A model generated the notes under the pieces. It was given only the letters and a program-made list of their open reading frames with translations, made no database searches and was not told the origin of the DNA. Below, one piece after another: positions 24,181 to 33,106 of a stretch of 64,000 bases of DNA (positions within the stretch are counted from its first letter, which is position 1; every line of letters starts with the position of its first letter). The stretch covers positions 224,787-288,786 of the forward strand of contig PGXV01000004.1 in the NCBI GenBank assembly GCA_002839315.1. Reading direction: 5' to 3'. The position numbers and the translations under genes are program-made. The stretch is from Spirochaetae bacterium HGW-Spirochaetae-3. Lineage in GTDB: Bacteria > Spirochaetota > Spirochaetia > Treponematales > UBA12059.

Positions 24181-24804
24181 TCAGGAAACCTCTTCGTCGC
24201 GGGCGCATGCGAACCGACGCGATAACGTACGGGCCACGCGGCTGCGACGAGGATCCGGATCGTCCTTGGCGGTTTCGAGCGCGGCCGCGAATACCCCGTC
24301 GTTCGTAGCCATAGCGGCTTCCAATATCGCGTCGCGAAGCGCCGGCCCGGCCCTCTCGTAGGCGCCGGCTATCTCCCCCGCTCCCTGGGCGAGGCCGAGC
24401 ACCGCAGCGGCGCGTACGCACGAAGCCACGACCTCGGGCTCGGTATCGTACAGCCCCTTGCGCAGGAACACCCACGCGCTCCGCTTACCCGACAGGCCGA
24501 GTCGCGAGGCGGCGACCCGCCGCCGTTCAGGATCGGGATCGGTGGCGAGCAGGGTCCCCAGCGAGAAGAGGTCGACCGTCCCGGTTTCGACCGAGGATCG
24601 CGCGGCGGGTCTCGAACCATCCCGTTCCTTTATGGACAGCGTCTGGTAGGCCTTGGCCACCACGGCGAAACGCCGGGCCGTTCCCGGATTCCTCGACGCG
24701 TCGGGATGCAGCTTGAGGCTCAGGTTCCTGTACGCCCGCTTTATCTCCGCGGACGGCGCGCCTGGCTCGAGCCCGAGCGCGAGGTACATGGCCCGCTCGC
24801 TCAT
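24181..24804 (-). CDS. J-domain protein with HEAT-like C-terminal repeats
   Basis: Residues 1-65 form a J-domain (MSERAMYLALGLEPGAPSAE, then the HPD motif in LHPDASRNPG). Residues about 85-205 are short helical repeats of HEAT type (RRVAASRLGL...AWVFLRKGLYDTEPEVVASCVRAAAVLGL). It lacks the Gly/Phe and zinc regions of full DnaJ. Its ATG at 24804 overlaps the stop of the Hsp70-like gene by four bases, strongly implying that it is the partner co-chaperone. The HEAT part may select substrates. It is the last gene of the long minus-strand run. Confidence 0.85.
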   Translation of the reverse strand: MSERAMYLALGLEPGAPSAEIKRAYRNLSLKLHPDASRNPGTARRFAVVAKAYQTLSIKERDGSRPAARSSVETGTVDLFSLGTLLATDPDPERRRVAASRLGLSGKRSAWVFLRKGLYDTEPEVVASCVRAAAVLGLAQGAGEIAGAYERAGPALRDAILEAAMATNDGVFAAALETAKDDPDPRRSRVARTLSRRFACARDEEVS

Positions 24805-26477
24805 GCGGATCGATCCGCTAACGAGAGCGAGGCCGCGCGTCGCGCCGACAATTCGGATAGCAGGCCCTCGAGCAGGGTCGCCGTCCTCGCGGCCTTGTCG
24901 TCGTCGCCTGCGCAATTCGCCGCCGCGTCCAGGAGATCCTTGAGCTCGGAATCGAGCGAGGCGTCGACCGTCAGCCCGTCTGATTCACGCTTCGCTATCT
25001 GCGCAAGCGCCAGTACCCTATCCTGCGGAGAGCGCGAGTCGAGGCCGCCGTCGAACACCGCTATGGATTGCTCGGCGCCGGTATCCATATCGCGGGCCCG
25101 GACGATAAGCATATCGCCTTCGTCTATCGCGAATTCGACGGCTATCTGGGGTTCGCCCTTCGGCGCGTTCCGAATGCCGGGCAGCAGGAACCTGCCCACC
25201 GAGACGTTCTGTACTGCCGCGTTGTCTTCTCCCTGCAGCACGTGCAGTTCCACGGACCGCTGATAATCGTCCACCGTCGTAAAAACGCGCCGACCGACCG
25301 CCGGCAAGGCCTCGTTCTTCTTAATAAGGGGTATGAAGCGGCCGCCGTCTATCTCGAGGCCGAAGGTCCGGGAACAGACGTCGGTGAACGTTAGCCCCTG
25401 GAGCCGGCCTTCGATCCTCGCGGCCTCGACAGCCGCGCCTAGCGCCACTATCTCCTCGGGGTTGACGCGAGGATCGGATTCCCGGCCCATCGCGCCCGAG
25501 AGGCGGGCCCTGGCGAGCGGAATCCGGCTGGAGCCGCCGGATAGCACCAACGCGTCTATGTCAGACGCTTCCTTGCCGGCCGATCGCAGCACTCGCTCCA
25601 CGAGTCCGATGCTCCTGTCGATGAACGGCGCGGCTAGCCGATCGAATCGGGACCGGTCGAACTTGACGCTGGGGTGGACGATGCCGCCCGGACCGCGCAG
25701 GAAGGGTACGGCTATCGTAGCCTCGTCCCGCGAGGAAAGCTCTATCTTGGCTTTTTCGCACAGGTCGAAAAGCATACGCGACAAATACGGATCGGAGGCC
25801 GCGTCGATGCCGAATTCCTCGCCGAATCGCCCGACGGCGTCCCGGTACATCGCGGCATCTATGTCCATCCCTCCGAGCGCGTCGTCGCCCTCGCTCGACA
25901 GCACCGAGCACGACCCGCCCTTGGCGCGAAGAACGGTCGCGTCGAACGTACCGCCGCCGAAATCGTAGACGAGCACGAGTCGCTCCCGTTCGTCCTTGGA
26001 GGATAGCCAGGCTCTTGCCAGCGCCGCGGCGCTCGGCTCGTTCATGACGCGCGCCGCCTTGATGCCGGCCCTGGCGGCGGCGTCGCGAACGGCCCGGCGT
26101 TGCGGATCGCCGAAGCGCGCGGGGACGGTTATAACGGCGCTGTCGATATCGAAGCCCAGGAATTCCTCGGCGTCGCGCTTGACCTTGGCGATGATCGCCG
26201 CCGCGGCGTCTTCGGGCGACCTCCGCTCTCCCCCGAATTCGGCTGATTTCTCCTTGCCCAATAGCCGCTTGACGCCGAACAGGGCGGACCCGGGATCCGC
26301 CATCGCCTGGTTACGGGCAGACGAGCCTACGAGGATCTCTCCGGAGTCGGATACGGCGACGACTGACGGGGTAGCGCGCTCTCCCCTGTCATTGGGGACG
26401 ATGATGGGTACGTCGCCGTCCATCCACGCGCACAGTGTGTTCGTCGTTCCGAAATCGAGACCGATAACGCCTCGCAC
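24801..26477 (-). CDS. Hsp70-family protein (DnaK paralogue)
   Basis: The 558-residue protein has a full Hsp70 ATPase domain: GLDFGTTNTLCAWMDG at the start, VITVPARFGDPQRRAVRDAA, LVYDFGGGTFDATVL and LVLSGGSSRIPLAR. The substrate-binding beta part follows (VELHVLQGEDNAAVQN, GRFLLPGI), with a short helical lid, so it is shorter than standard DnaK. It starts at GTG 26477, seven bases after AAGGAG; upstream ATGs belong to frames inside the previous gene. Its position beside a J-HEAT protein and the flagellar genes suggests a dedicated chaperone system, not the housekeeping one (inference). Confidence 0.88.
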   Translation of the reverse strand: MRGVIGLDFGTTNTLCAWMDGDVPIIVPNDRGERATPSVVAVSDSGEILVGSSARNQAMADPGSALFGVKRLLGKEKSAEFGGERRSPEDAAAAIIAKVKRDAEEFLGFDIDSAVITVPARFGDPQRRAVRDAAARAGIKAARVMNEPSAAALARAWLSSKDERERLVLVYDFGGGTFDATVLRAKGGSCSVLSSEGDDALGGMDIDAAMYRDAVGRFGEEFGIDAASDPYLSRMLFDLCEKAKIELSSRDEATIAVPFLRGPGGIVHPSVKFDRSRFDRLAAPFIDRSIGLVERVLRSAGKEASDIDALVLSGGSSRIPLARARLSGAMGRESDPRVNPEEIVALGAAVEAARIEGRLQGLTFTDVCSRTFGLEIDGGRFIPLIKKNEALPAVGRRVFTTVDDYQRSVELHVLQGEDNAAVQNVSVGRFLLPGIRNAPKGEPQIAVEFAIDEGDMLIVRARDMDTGAEQSIAVFDGGLDSRSPQDRVLALAQIAKRESDGLTVDASLDSELKDLLDAAANCAGDDDKAARTATLLEGLLSELSARRAASLSLADRSA

Positions 26478-26478
26478 G

Positions 26479-27075
26479 CTAGATCTCCTTCGCTCGGCCG
26501 TTCCGATCCATGGAAAGAACGATGTCCACTTCTGCCATGGTCGCGCCGAGGCGGGCGGCGATGATATCGCTTGAGAATCCACGTCTCGACAGCGATAGTA
26601 CCTTATCGGCGAATGGCTCTTCTATGGCGAGCGGCTTCTCGGAGAATCGGATGAAGGGTACTGACGGCTCGGTCGCCGTGTTCGCCGCCAGCGGCTGGGA
26701 CGATCCTGGCTGGCCCGAGGATTCGGGTTGCCTGGAGGGTTCCGCGATCTGGGCGCGCTTATGCTCCGACAGGCGCCCGAGCCTGTCATAGACCATTTCC
26801 TCGGATTGGCGACGGGCCTTTTCCTGCCCTAGGAGAGAAATTCGCTTGTCTGCCTCGGCTACGAGATCCTTGAGCGTCGATAGCCTGTCCTCGAGCACGG
26901 TGACGTTCCTGTCGGCGCTCGAGTCCAATTCCACGATAAGTGCGCCTATCTCGCGCCTGATCTTGTCGATCTCGTCTTCCGAACCGAGGAAACGCCGAAC
27001 CTTCGCCCTGGTCCAAATCACGAGCGCCAACGATATGATTACCTGAGCGACTACCACTAGGAGTATGCTTGTCAT
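26479..27075 (-). CDS. Membrane-anchored coiled-coil protein with helix-turn-helix-like tail (DUF6115-like)
   Basis: Residues 3-18 are a membrane anchor (ILLVVVAQVIISLALV). Residues about 30-110 are charged and heptad-like, predicting a coiled coil. The C-terminal part (KVLSLSRRGFSSDIIAARLGATMAEVDIVLSMDR) resembles the small helix-turn-helix ending of DUF2802/DUF6115 proteins found in flagellar operons of several phyla. Function unknown. It lies one base before the Hsp70 stop-start junction and three after the next gene, so it is co-transcribed. Confidence 0.7.
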   Translation of the reverse strand: MTSILLVVVAQVIISLALVIWTRAKVRRFLGSEDEIDKIRREIGALIVELDSSADRNVTVLEDRLSTLKDLVAEADKRISLLGQEKARRQSEEMVYDRLGRLSEHKRAQIAEPSRQPESSGQPGSSQPLAANTATEPSVPFIRFSEKPLAIEEPFADKVLSLSRRGFSSDIIAARLGATMAEVDIVLSMDRNGRAKEI

Positions 27076-27078
27076 CGA

Positions 27079-27402
27079 TTATCCTGAAATATCAATATTC
27101 CCGCCCAAATCCGGATCGCTGATGGTCTCTACGTCTTTATCGACCGCTTTTTCGTCTTCGTGCTTCTTCTCGCCGCTCTGGCCGCCCGATCCCGACCCGC
27201 CCTCGTCATCGATCACCGGCGTCGTGGCTTGATCGTTCTTAGGTCGTTGAACCGCCTTGGCTGCCTCGTCTTCCATCCGTTTCACCATGGCTCCATGCAG
27301 ACTGGCGTGCAATAAGGCGCCGTCCTTCTCGGCCGCCTGCTGCTTACCGACCTGACTGAGTTGAACGAACAGCGTCTGGAGGTCGATCGGCTTAATGGGC
27401 AT
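27079..27402 (-). CDS. Small flagellar-operon protein of unknown function (107 aa)
   Basis: The N-terminal PIKPIDLQTLFVQLSQVGKQQA resembles short conserved proteins found near fliA/flagellar genes in spirochaetes and Firmicutes. The remainder is disordered: Gly/Ser and Asp/Glu/Lys rich, ending DPDLGGNIDISG. The ATG overlaps the end of the FapA-domain gene by 11 bases, so it is probably translated with it. I cannot assign a function. Confidence 0.65.
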   Translation of the reverse strand: MPIKPIDLQTLFVQLSQVGKQQAAEKDGALLHASLHGAMVKRMEDEAAKAVQRPKNDQATTPVIDDEGGSGSGGQSGEKKHEDEKAVDKDVETISDPDLGGNIDISG

Positions 27403-29371
27403 CGGGAGGCCCCTTCTTCAGTATTTCGTCGTCGAATTCCTCGTATCTGGTCGTCTTGACCATCATGTTCTCGAGATAGAAGGTCAAGCCCTTGTATTCG
27501 TTCTTGATCTTCTCGTGGATATCCCTGATGACGATCTCCGTACCGGGATAGATACGCCCCGAGACGCTGACCTTTCCGCGGACCTTCAGGTTGTTCAGAT
27601 AAACCAGGATCGAATCGTATTCGGTCTTCAAGGAGGAGACCTCTCCGGCAAGCTCGTCCCTCTTGTGGACGAGTTCGTCGAGGACCGCCTGCCTGTCGTC
27701 GGGCAGCGTCTTCCTCTGGCGCTTCGTCTCGTTGAGCGTATAGATATTCTTGTCGAGCTCGTCGATCTGCCTCTGGAGGGTCTTGAGCTTGACGTCCAGC
27801 TCGTCCATCTTCACCTTGCTCTTTGGGTCGCTACCCACCTCGAGTATGGTCTCGGCGCCGCCGGACGGCGAGCCGATGGATTTGGCGTTAATCTCCTCGC
27901 AGGCGCGGTACCTGCCGCCGATGATCGACGCGTGCTTCTGGCCGGAGCATACGATGCGGCGCTCCGCGGTGACATCGGAATTAATTATGCTCGTCGTCAC
28001 GATGACGTTCTCGCCGGCGTTCACTTGGGCGTTCTCTATGAATTTCGCCCATACGTTCTTGCCGGCGGTAACGGTTCCGGAGCCCTTGCCCGTTATACCC
28101 TGATGGACTATGACGTCGCCTTCCGCGCTTATCTCGGCCTTTCCGACGTTGCCGCGTACCTCGATGTTGCCGGTCGCCTTGACGGAGAAGCCGTCCTCGA
28201 CGTTGCCGATGACGACGATGGTGCCGAGGAAGAACTGATTCCCGGACTTGAGGTCGACGTCTCCGTTGATCGTGTATACGGTCTCCACGTTGATCTTGTT
28301 GTTGATATACGTAGCCTCGCCGTTGACGTCTGCGATTATCGTGAGGCCGTCCTCGCTGGTATGCACGTTCTTCCCGAGCGGCAGAGGCAGATCCTTGCCA
28401 TTCTTTGCCGGAAGGAGCTTCCCCGTGACCGTGCGCCCCGGAACGCCTTGCTGCGCCTGGACCTTACGCGCGAGGGCCTGCCCTTCCACGACGTTCTGTA
28501 CGAGGTGGAGCTCCTTGTAGTCGACCTTGCCGTTCTTCTCCTCGAGGTTCAGCTTGGTCCTGTCGGTCTCGAACATGAATTGAACGCGGGCGTCCTCGCC
28601 GTGGACCGCGCGCTGCCCCTGCGCGACGAGCATCGGCTCTTTATAGCGGGGCGCGTCCTCGAGGGCCTGGAGCGCTTCCTCGATTACGCCGAATACGACC
28701 TTGTTGTTGCGCAAGTACGCGAGTATCACGTCCTTGGACAAGTCGCATCCGCCCGGTTGCGGCGGCGTGATGACGACGCGCGCCTCCATTTCCTGGGAAC
28801 CGAGCTCGACGGTCAGGAGCGCGTCCGCCGCGGGATTCGGTATGAAGGAACCCACGACCGACCATTCGCCCAAGGCGGACTTTACGGCCTCTCGAACGAT
28901 CGTTTCGTCAAAATCGTGTATGGCCCTGGAATGGAGCTTCTCAATGGCCTGTTTCTCTGTCGCGCGCTTGCCGCGTCCCTGCGGCGGAATGACCTTAAGG
29001 AGGGCGCCGTCGGAGGCTAGCCGTATATATACCTGTCCGTCGACGTCCTGCTGTATCGGCTGTAGCTCTACGGCGATGTCGAGCCCTCCGTCGAAGGACT
29101 CGTCTATAGTCGCCTCTACCTTCTGCTTGACCGCGAGTTCGTAGGCGCTTATCTTCCATTTCTTGCTTCCGAAGCCGATGAAGCCCTGCGCGCCCTTCTC
29201 GATAACGTCGTATTCCAGGCGGATAACGGGACAGTCCAGCTGAACGGCCGCGTTCTTGAGCGCTTCCTCGACGGTGGAGCCCTCGGCGATCACGGAACGT
29301 TTCCCTCCGTCCTCGTCGAGGTAGCGGCGCATCAGCTCTCGTACGGCCTCGAAGCCTATGCGCGCTTCCAT
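27392..29371 (-). CDS. FapA-domain protein with Jag-like N-terminus
   Basis: Residues 1-75 resemble a Jag N-terminal domain (VIAEGSTVEEALKNAAVQL...GAQGFIGFGSKKWKISAYEL). Residues about 190-520 form the FapA (DUF342) region with beta-helix repeats (VVIGNVEDGFSVKATGNIEVRGNVGKAEISAEGDVIVHQGI). A coiled coil spans about 530-600, then a short beta part. FapA-domain proteins are polymer-like and common next to flagellar genes; the role is unsettled. It starts directly after the fliA stop. Confidence 0.85.
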   Translation of the reverse strand: MEARIGFEAVRELMRRYLDEDGGKRSVIAEGSTVEEALKNAAVQLDCPVIRLEYDVIEKGAQGFIGFGSKKWKISAYELAVKQKVEATIDESFDGGLDIAVELQPIQQDVDGQVYIRLASDGALLKVIPPQGRGKRATEKQAIEKLHSRAIHDFDETIVREAVKSALGEWSVVGSFIPNPAADALLTVELGSQEMEARVVITPPQPGGCDLSKDVILAYLRNNKVVFGVIEEALQALEDAPRYKEPMLVAQGQRAVHGEDARVQFMFETDRTKLNLEEKNGKVDYKELHLVQNVVEGQALARKVQAQQGVPGRTVTGKLLPAKNGKDLPLPLGKNVHTSEDGLTIIADVNGEATYINNKINVETVYTINGDVDLKSGNQFFLGTIVVIGNVEDGFSVKATGNIEVRGNVGKAEISAEGDVIVHQGITGKGSGTVTAGKNVWAKFIENAQVNAGENVIVTTSIINSDVTAERRIVCSGQKHASIIGGRYRACEEINAKSIGSPSGGAETILEVGSDPKSKVKMDELDVKLKTLQRQIDELDKNIYTLNETKRQRKTLPDDRQAVLDELVHKRDELAGEVSSLKTEYDSILVYLNNLKVRGKVSVSGRIYPGTEIVIRDIHEKIKNEYKGLTFYLENMMVKTTRYEEFDDEILKKGPPDAH

Positions 29372-30160
29372 TTATACGATGCCCTTACGATAATGGGTCA
29401 GCTTGGCCCGGAGCCGTAGTATCGCCTTGGTATGCAACTGGCTGATCCTCGATTCGGTCACCTCGAGGACCTTACCGATCTCCTTAAGCGTCAATTCCTC
29501 GTAGTAGTAGAGAACGAGGACCTTCTTCTCCTTGTCGGGCAGCTCCTGTATGGCCTCCACGACGACGCGTCGTATCTCGTCCCGCTCGATGATGGAATCG
29601 GGGCTCAGGCTCGTGGGGCTCTCTATGCTGTCGCCGATGGTCATATGCTCGGCCTCGTCCGCCGTATACCATATATCGTTGAGCGATAGCACCGACGTAC
29701 TCGATATCTTCAGCATCGTCTTGGAGAATTCTTCCTCCGATAGGCCGAGCGTCCCCGCTATCTCCTGGTCCGTCGCCGGACGTCCTAGCTTGGACTCGGT
29801 CTCGACTATGGCTTCCTCTATCTCCTTGGTCTTCTGCCTGACCGATCGGGGAACCCAGTCGATGCTACGAAGCTCGTCGAAGATGGCGCCGCGTATACGG
29901 GTGACCGCGTACGTCTTGAATTTGACGTTCTTGTCCGGATCGAACTTGTCGATCGCGTCTATCAAACCGAATACGCCGAAGCCAACGAGATCGTCGAACT
30001 CGACCGAGGCCGGCATATTGGCGGCGACCTTGCCCGCGACGTATTTTACCAACGGAGCGTATTGCTTAATGAAGGATTCGCGGATGAGTGGATCCTTGCG
30101 CTGCTTATACGCGGCCCAAAGCTCCTCTTCGCTGTGATGCTCCAGCAAGGAATGATTCAT
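29372..30160 (-). CDS. fliA: Flagellar sigma factor sigma-28 (FliA/WhiG)
   Basis: Sigma-28 directs RNA polymerase to late flagellar promoters. The 262-residue protein has region 2 ([56 protein letters not shown]), region 3 and region 4 ([45 protein letters not shown]). No anti-sigma gene (flgM) is seen in the window. It is preceded by an unknown membrane protein and FlhG, as in many flagellar clusters. A candidate sigma-28 promoter upstream of flgB means it may amplify its own expression if the transcript reaches this far. Confidence 0.95.
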   Translation of the reverse strand: MNHSLLEHHSEEELWAAYKQRKDPLIRESFIKQYAPLVKYVAGKVAANMPASVEFDDLVGFGVFGLIDAIDKFDPDKNVKFKTYAVTRIRGAIFDELRSIDWVPRSVRQKTKEIEEAIVETESKLGRPATDQEIAGTLGLSEEEFSKTMLKISSTSVLSLNDIWYTADEAEHMTIGDSIESPTSLSPDSIIERDEIRRVVVEAIQELPDKEKKVLVLYYYEELTLKEIGKVLEVTESRISQLHTKAILRLRAKLTHYRKGIV

Positions 30161-30163
30161 TTT

Positions 30164-30889
30164 TTATTGCCCTTTCTGGTCTCTACGCAGTAAGGTCTGA
30201 ACGGCTTTGGCCAGAACCACCGGATCCCGCCCCGCGTCAGGCGAGCCGGCCGTAGGCATGGTGTCCGATACGCCCATTAACCTGGAGGAACTACCTCCGG
30301 CCCCGCCTCCGGGCGAATCCGAATAATCGCTATCGCCCGGCTGACCCTCGGCGAATGAATCGCTGAAGCCTTCCAGGTCAGGCAGGGTATCGAGCTCGTC
30401 CAACGACACGGAAGGCCTCGGAGCGACGGAACCCGCGCTCTCGGGAGACGTATCGCCGGGGTCGTTCGCGACCAGGGCGTCGGAGCGCAAGCTGGCTACC
30501 TCGCGCGCTAGCTCACCGGAATCGACGGAATCGGCGTAAGCGCTCGGTAAAGACTCAAGGTCGGCGTCGCGGGAGGAAGAAGCAGGTCGGGCCCCCTGGC
30601 CGGATTCGGGTCGAGCCTCGTCGCCGCCGGGCAACACGATATCCACGAGCGAACCGATAGCCGGATCGGCTCCTGTATCCTGCGGCCGCGCCGAGTCGTC
30701 GAATATCTCAGGTAGGAAACGCTTGAGGAGCAGTATCGCGCCGAACGTCAGGCCGGCGAAGCCTACGCCCGACAGCAAGGCGCGCAGAAATAACGCGCCG
30801 AAAGGGACGCGCGAAAAAACGGCGACTATTACTGATAAGGCGAACGCGCCGAGCCCTGCGAAGGCGGACGCGCGAATACTCGAGTCCAC
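30164..30889 (-). CDS. Two-TM protein with long disordered acidic tail
   Basis: Two hydrophobic segments (about residues 9-27 and 32-56) are followed by about 180 residues of low-complexity, acidic, Ser/Pro/Gly-rich sequence, closing with a short helix (DPVVLAKAVQTLLRRD). The start is GTG 30889, with GGGAGGG about ten bases upstream. It sits between flhG and fliA, as do uncharacterised membrane proteins in other spirochaete flagellar operons. The end helix could be a binding motif. Function unknown. Confidence 0.6.
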   Translation of the reverse strand: MDSSIRASAFAGLGAFALSVIVAVFSRVPFGALFLRALLSGVGFAGLTFGAILLLKRFLPEIFDDSARPQDTGADPAIGSLVDIVLPGGDEARPESGQGARPASSSRDADLESLPSAYADSVDSGELAREVASLRSDALVANDPGDTSPESAGSVAPRPSVSLDELDTLPDLEGFSDSFAEGQPGDSDYSDSPGGGAGGSSSRLMGVSDTMPTAGSPDAGRDPVVLAKAVQTLLRRDQKGQ

Positions 30890-30917
30890 CGCTTTAATAC
30901 CCTCCCATAGCCAGCAA

Positions 30918-30946
30918 GATTAAGGCATAAGCCCTTGTCTCGTCAA
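30918..30946 (-). promoter_or_regulatory. Weak candidate internal promoter before the fliA segment
   Basis: In the 87-base gap after flhG, TTGACG (30946-30941), a 17-base spacer and TTAATC (30923-30918) are placed to drive the membrane-protein gene and fliA. The -10 is poor. Confidence 0.3.
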
Positions 30947-30976
30947 GCTTTGCCTCTCGGCGAGGGAGTATTCGCG

Positions 30977-31843
30977 CTATTCCTTGGCGAATAGCTTCTT
31001 GATCAAGCGGCCGATGCCCCTCTCGTCGACGAATTCGGTCTTCTCGATCCTGCTCACCAGGTGCTGCACGGAGATCGACGCCTTCGCCTTGGGATCCTGG
31101 ACGATGAACGGTTTCTGTTTGAGGACCGATTGCTGCACGATCGGATCCTCGTAGATGCAACCGAGGTACTCAACCTTGAGGTTGAGGAACTGGCCGGAAA
31201 TATTGATTATTCGCTCGGCCACCTTGCGTCCCTCGGTTACGTTCTTTACGCGATTGACGACGAGCTTGAGGCCTATGTTAAGGTTCTCGACCTCGGTGGC
31301 GATGATCTTGATGATGCCGTACGCGTCGGTAATGGCGGTAGGCTCCGGCGTCGTGATAATGATGGCGTCATCGGCCGCCGCGATGAAGGAAAGCACGTTG
31401 TTCGATACGCCGGCGCTGGTATCGATGATGATGATGTCGACGTTCGTCAACGCATACAGCTCGGTGATGAAGTTCTGGCGCTCTTCCTCGTTCAGGTTGG
31501 CGATCTTGGAGAATCCGGACGCGCCGGCGAGTATCTGGATGCCGTATTCGGTATCCAGGATGATCTCCTTCATCGTCTTCTGCTTGCGGATGACGTGGTA
31601 CAGGTTGTACTTGGGTATCATGTTGAGCATTATGTTGACGTTAGCGAGCCCCAGGTCGGCGTCCATCACCATCACGCGCTTGCCGGTCCTGGCGTACGCG
31701 ATGGCGAGGTTGACCGACAGGTTGGTCTTGCCGACTCCGCCCTTGCCGCTCGCTACCGTTATGACGCGGGTCTTCTTGGCGGATTGCTGTGCCTGCGGCT
31801 TAGTGCTCATGAGTTCGCGGAGCTTCTGCGCCTGGTCTTCCAT
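30977..31843 (-). CDS. flhG: FlhG (YlxH) MinD-type ATPase
   Basis: FlhG limits flagellar number and placement together with FlhF. The 288-residue protein is a MinD/ParA ATPase with deviant Walker A SGKGGVGKT at 32-40, MDADLGLANV about 60-69, and IIIDTSAGVSN (Walker B-like region). The C-terminal basic helix (IGRLIKKLFAKE) resembles the membrane-binding helix of MinD. GGAGAG precedes the ATG, and a 20-bp palindrome lies just upstream. Confidence 0.94.
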   Translation of the reverse strand: MEDQAQKLRELMSTKPQAQQSAKKTRVITVASGKGGVGKTNLSVNLAIAYARTGKRVMVMDADLGLANVNIMLNMIPKYNLYHVIRKQKTMKEIILDTEYGIQILAGASGFSKIANLNEEERQNFITELYALTNVDIIIIDTSAGVSNNVLSFIAAADDAIIITTPEPTAITDAYGIIKIIATEVENLNIGLKLVVNRVKNVTEGRKVAERIINISGQFLNLKVEYLGCIYEDPIVQQSVLKQKPFIVQDPKAKASISVQHLVSRIEKTEFVDERGIGRLIKKLFAKE

Positions 31844-31858
31844 AGGGGTCTCTCCATC

Positions 31859-31878
31859 GGGAGCCGATATCGGCTCCC
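31859..31878. repeat. Perfect 20-bp palindrome between flhF and flhG
   Basis: GGGAGCCGAT followed by ATCGGCTCCC is an exact palindrome centred at 31868/31869. It starts 15 bases upstream of the flhG ATG. As RNA it makes an 8-bp stem with an ATAT loop; as DNA it has the shape of a dimer operator. No T-run follows. Confidence 0.85.
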
Positions 31879-31922
31879 CTAGGTTCTGGATGCGGCGTTA
31901 CGGGTCGTTCGATCAGCGCCGT

Positions 31923-33101
31923 TCAGCGCGGAATCAACCCGTATCTCTCTTCTAGTTTCGGTCGATTCGGCCTAAAACCTTCGAGATTCATGAGAAATCT
32001 CAATGGATGGGCCGGCGCGATATCCTGGGGCACCTTCTGCCCGTCGGTTACCCACGCGACGGCCTTGTCCGTCTCGGCTAGGACCGACAGCACGTTGCCG
32101 ACCCTTCCGGTCTCGTCCATCTTCGTGACGACGACGCCCCGATAGCGGAACGGTTCGAATTGCCTGAAGATATCGAACATGTCCTGGGTCTTCGTCGTCG
32201 CGGCGATCGCCAGGTAGACCTCCGCGGAGGGGCCGCAGGCGTCGAGGATCTGCTGCATCTCGGCCAGCTTCACCGCGTCTCTGGGGCTCTTGCCTATGGT
32301 ATCCACGAGAATAAGGTCGGTATCCCGATACATCGCTATCGTCTCTCGCAGATGCTGGGCCGTCTCTACGACCGAAACCGGTACCCGCATGATGCCGGCG
32401 TACTTCTCTATCTGCTCGACCGCGCCTATCCTGTAGCTGTCTATCGTTATCATTCGGACGGTACCGGCCGGCAACCCGCCTATGCCCAGGCTATGAAGAG
32501 CGGCGAGCTTGGCGATCGTCGTCGTTTTCCCGACGCCGGTAGGGCCTACGAGCACGAGCACGCGAGGTTTGACCGGTCTCGGGGGCGTAGGGATGCGGAC
32601 GGTGTCCCCTATCCACTCGAGGACGGCCTGCTCGACCGCCTCGTAGTCCTCGAGGGCGTCGAGGCTGAATTCGGCGTGAGCCCTGGCGAACAGCTCGGAA
32701 CGGTACCACGGGGAGAAATCGTTATCGCAAAGCAGAGCGTCTATGGCCGAGAGCGTCGGGTGCTCCGCCTCGACCGGCGCCGGTCGAGCGGCGGACTCCG
32801 CGATGGATACCTTCAGCGAGCGCACCTCGGAGAGCACCTCTTGGAGAGCGCGCTCCTGGCTCACGCGCTCGAGCAGCTTGCGCTTCTCGTCTTCGATATC
32901 CGCCTTCTTCTTCTCGCCTTCACGGACCGCGTCGTCCTTCAGATAAAAGGTTATCTCTACGCCTTCGCGGGCGAACATCCCGAGGAATCCGCCGGACCGG
33001 ACGGTCCGGTGGCTCAGGACCTGAGCGGCGTCGCCGTAGCGGGCCCTTACCTTCTCCAGGACTTCCCTGTGGCTCGATCCTTGTTCTACCAGGTACTGCA
33101 T
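31923..33101 (-). CDS. flhF: FlhF, SRP-type GTPase for flagellar placement
   Basis: FlhF marks the site of flagellar assembly; in spirochaetes this is subpolar. The 392-residue protein has a B-domain-like N-terminus, a helical N region (about 110-175), then the SRP GTPase with [15 protein letters not shown] at 186-200, TIDSYRIGAVEQ, LVDTIGKSPRD (usual form DTAGRS) and VVTKMDETGRVG. AAGGA precedes the ATG, five bases after the flhA stop. Confidence 0.95.
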   Translation of the reverse strand: MQYLVEQGSSHREVLEKVRARYGDAAQVLSHRTVRSGGFLGMFAREGVEITFYLKDDAVREGEKKKADIEDEKRKLLERVSQERALQEVLSEVRSLKVSIAESAARPAPVEAEHPTLSAIDALLCDNDFSPWYRSELFARAHAEFSLDALEDYEAVEQAVLEWIGDTVRIPTPPRPVKPRVLVLVGPTGVGKTTTIAKLAALHSLGIGGLPAGTVRMITIDSYRIGAVEQIEKYAGIMRVPVSVVETAQHLRETIAMYRDTDLILVDTIGKSPRDAVKLAEMQQILDACGPSAEVYLAIAATTKTQDMFDIFRQFEPFRYRGVVVTKMDETGRVGNVLSVLAETDKAVAWVTDGQKVPQDIAPAHPLRFLMNLEGFRPNRPKLEERYGLIPR

Positions 33102-33106
33102 CTTCT

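Noticed and set aside
27395-29020. Open frame of 541 codons on the + strand opposite the FapA-domain gene
   Set aside because: It lies wholly antisense to a strongly supported gene and shows Leu/Val/Asp-rich sequence without motifs.
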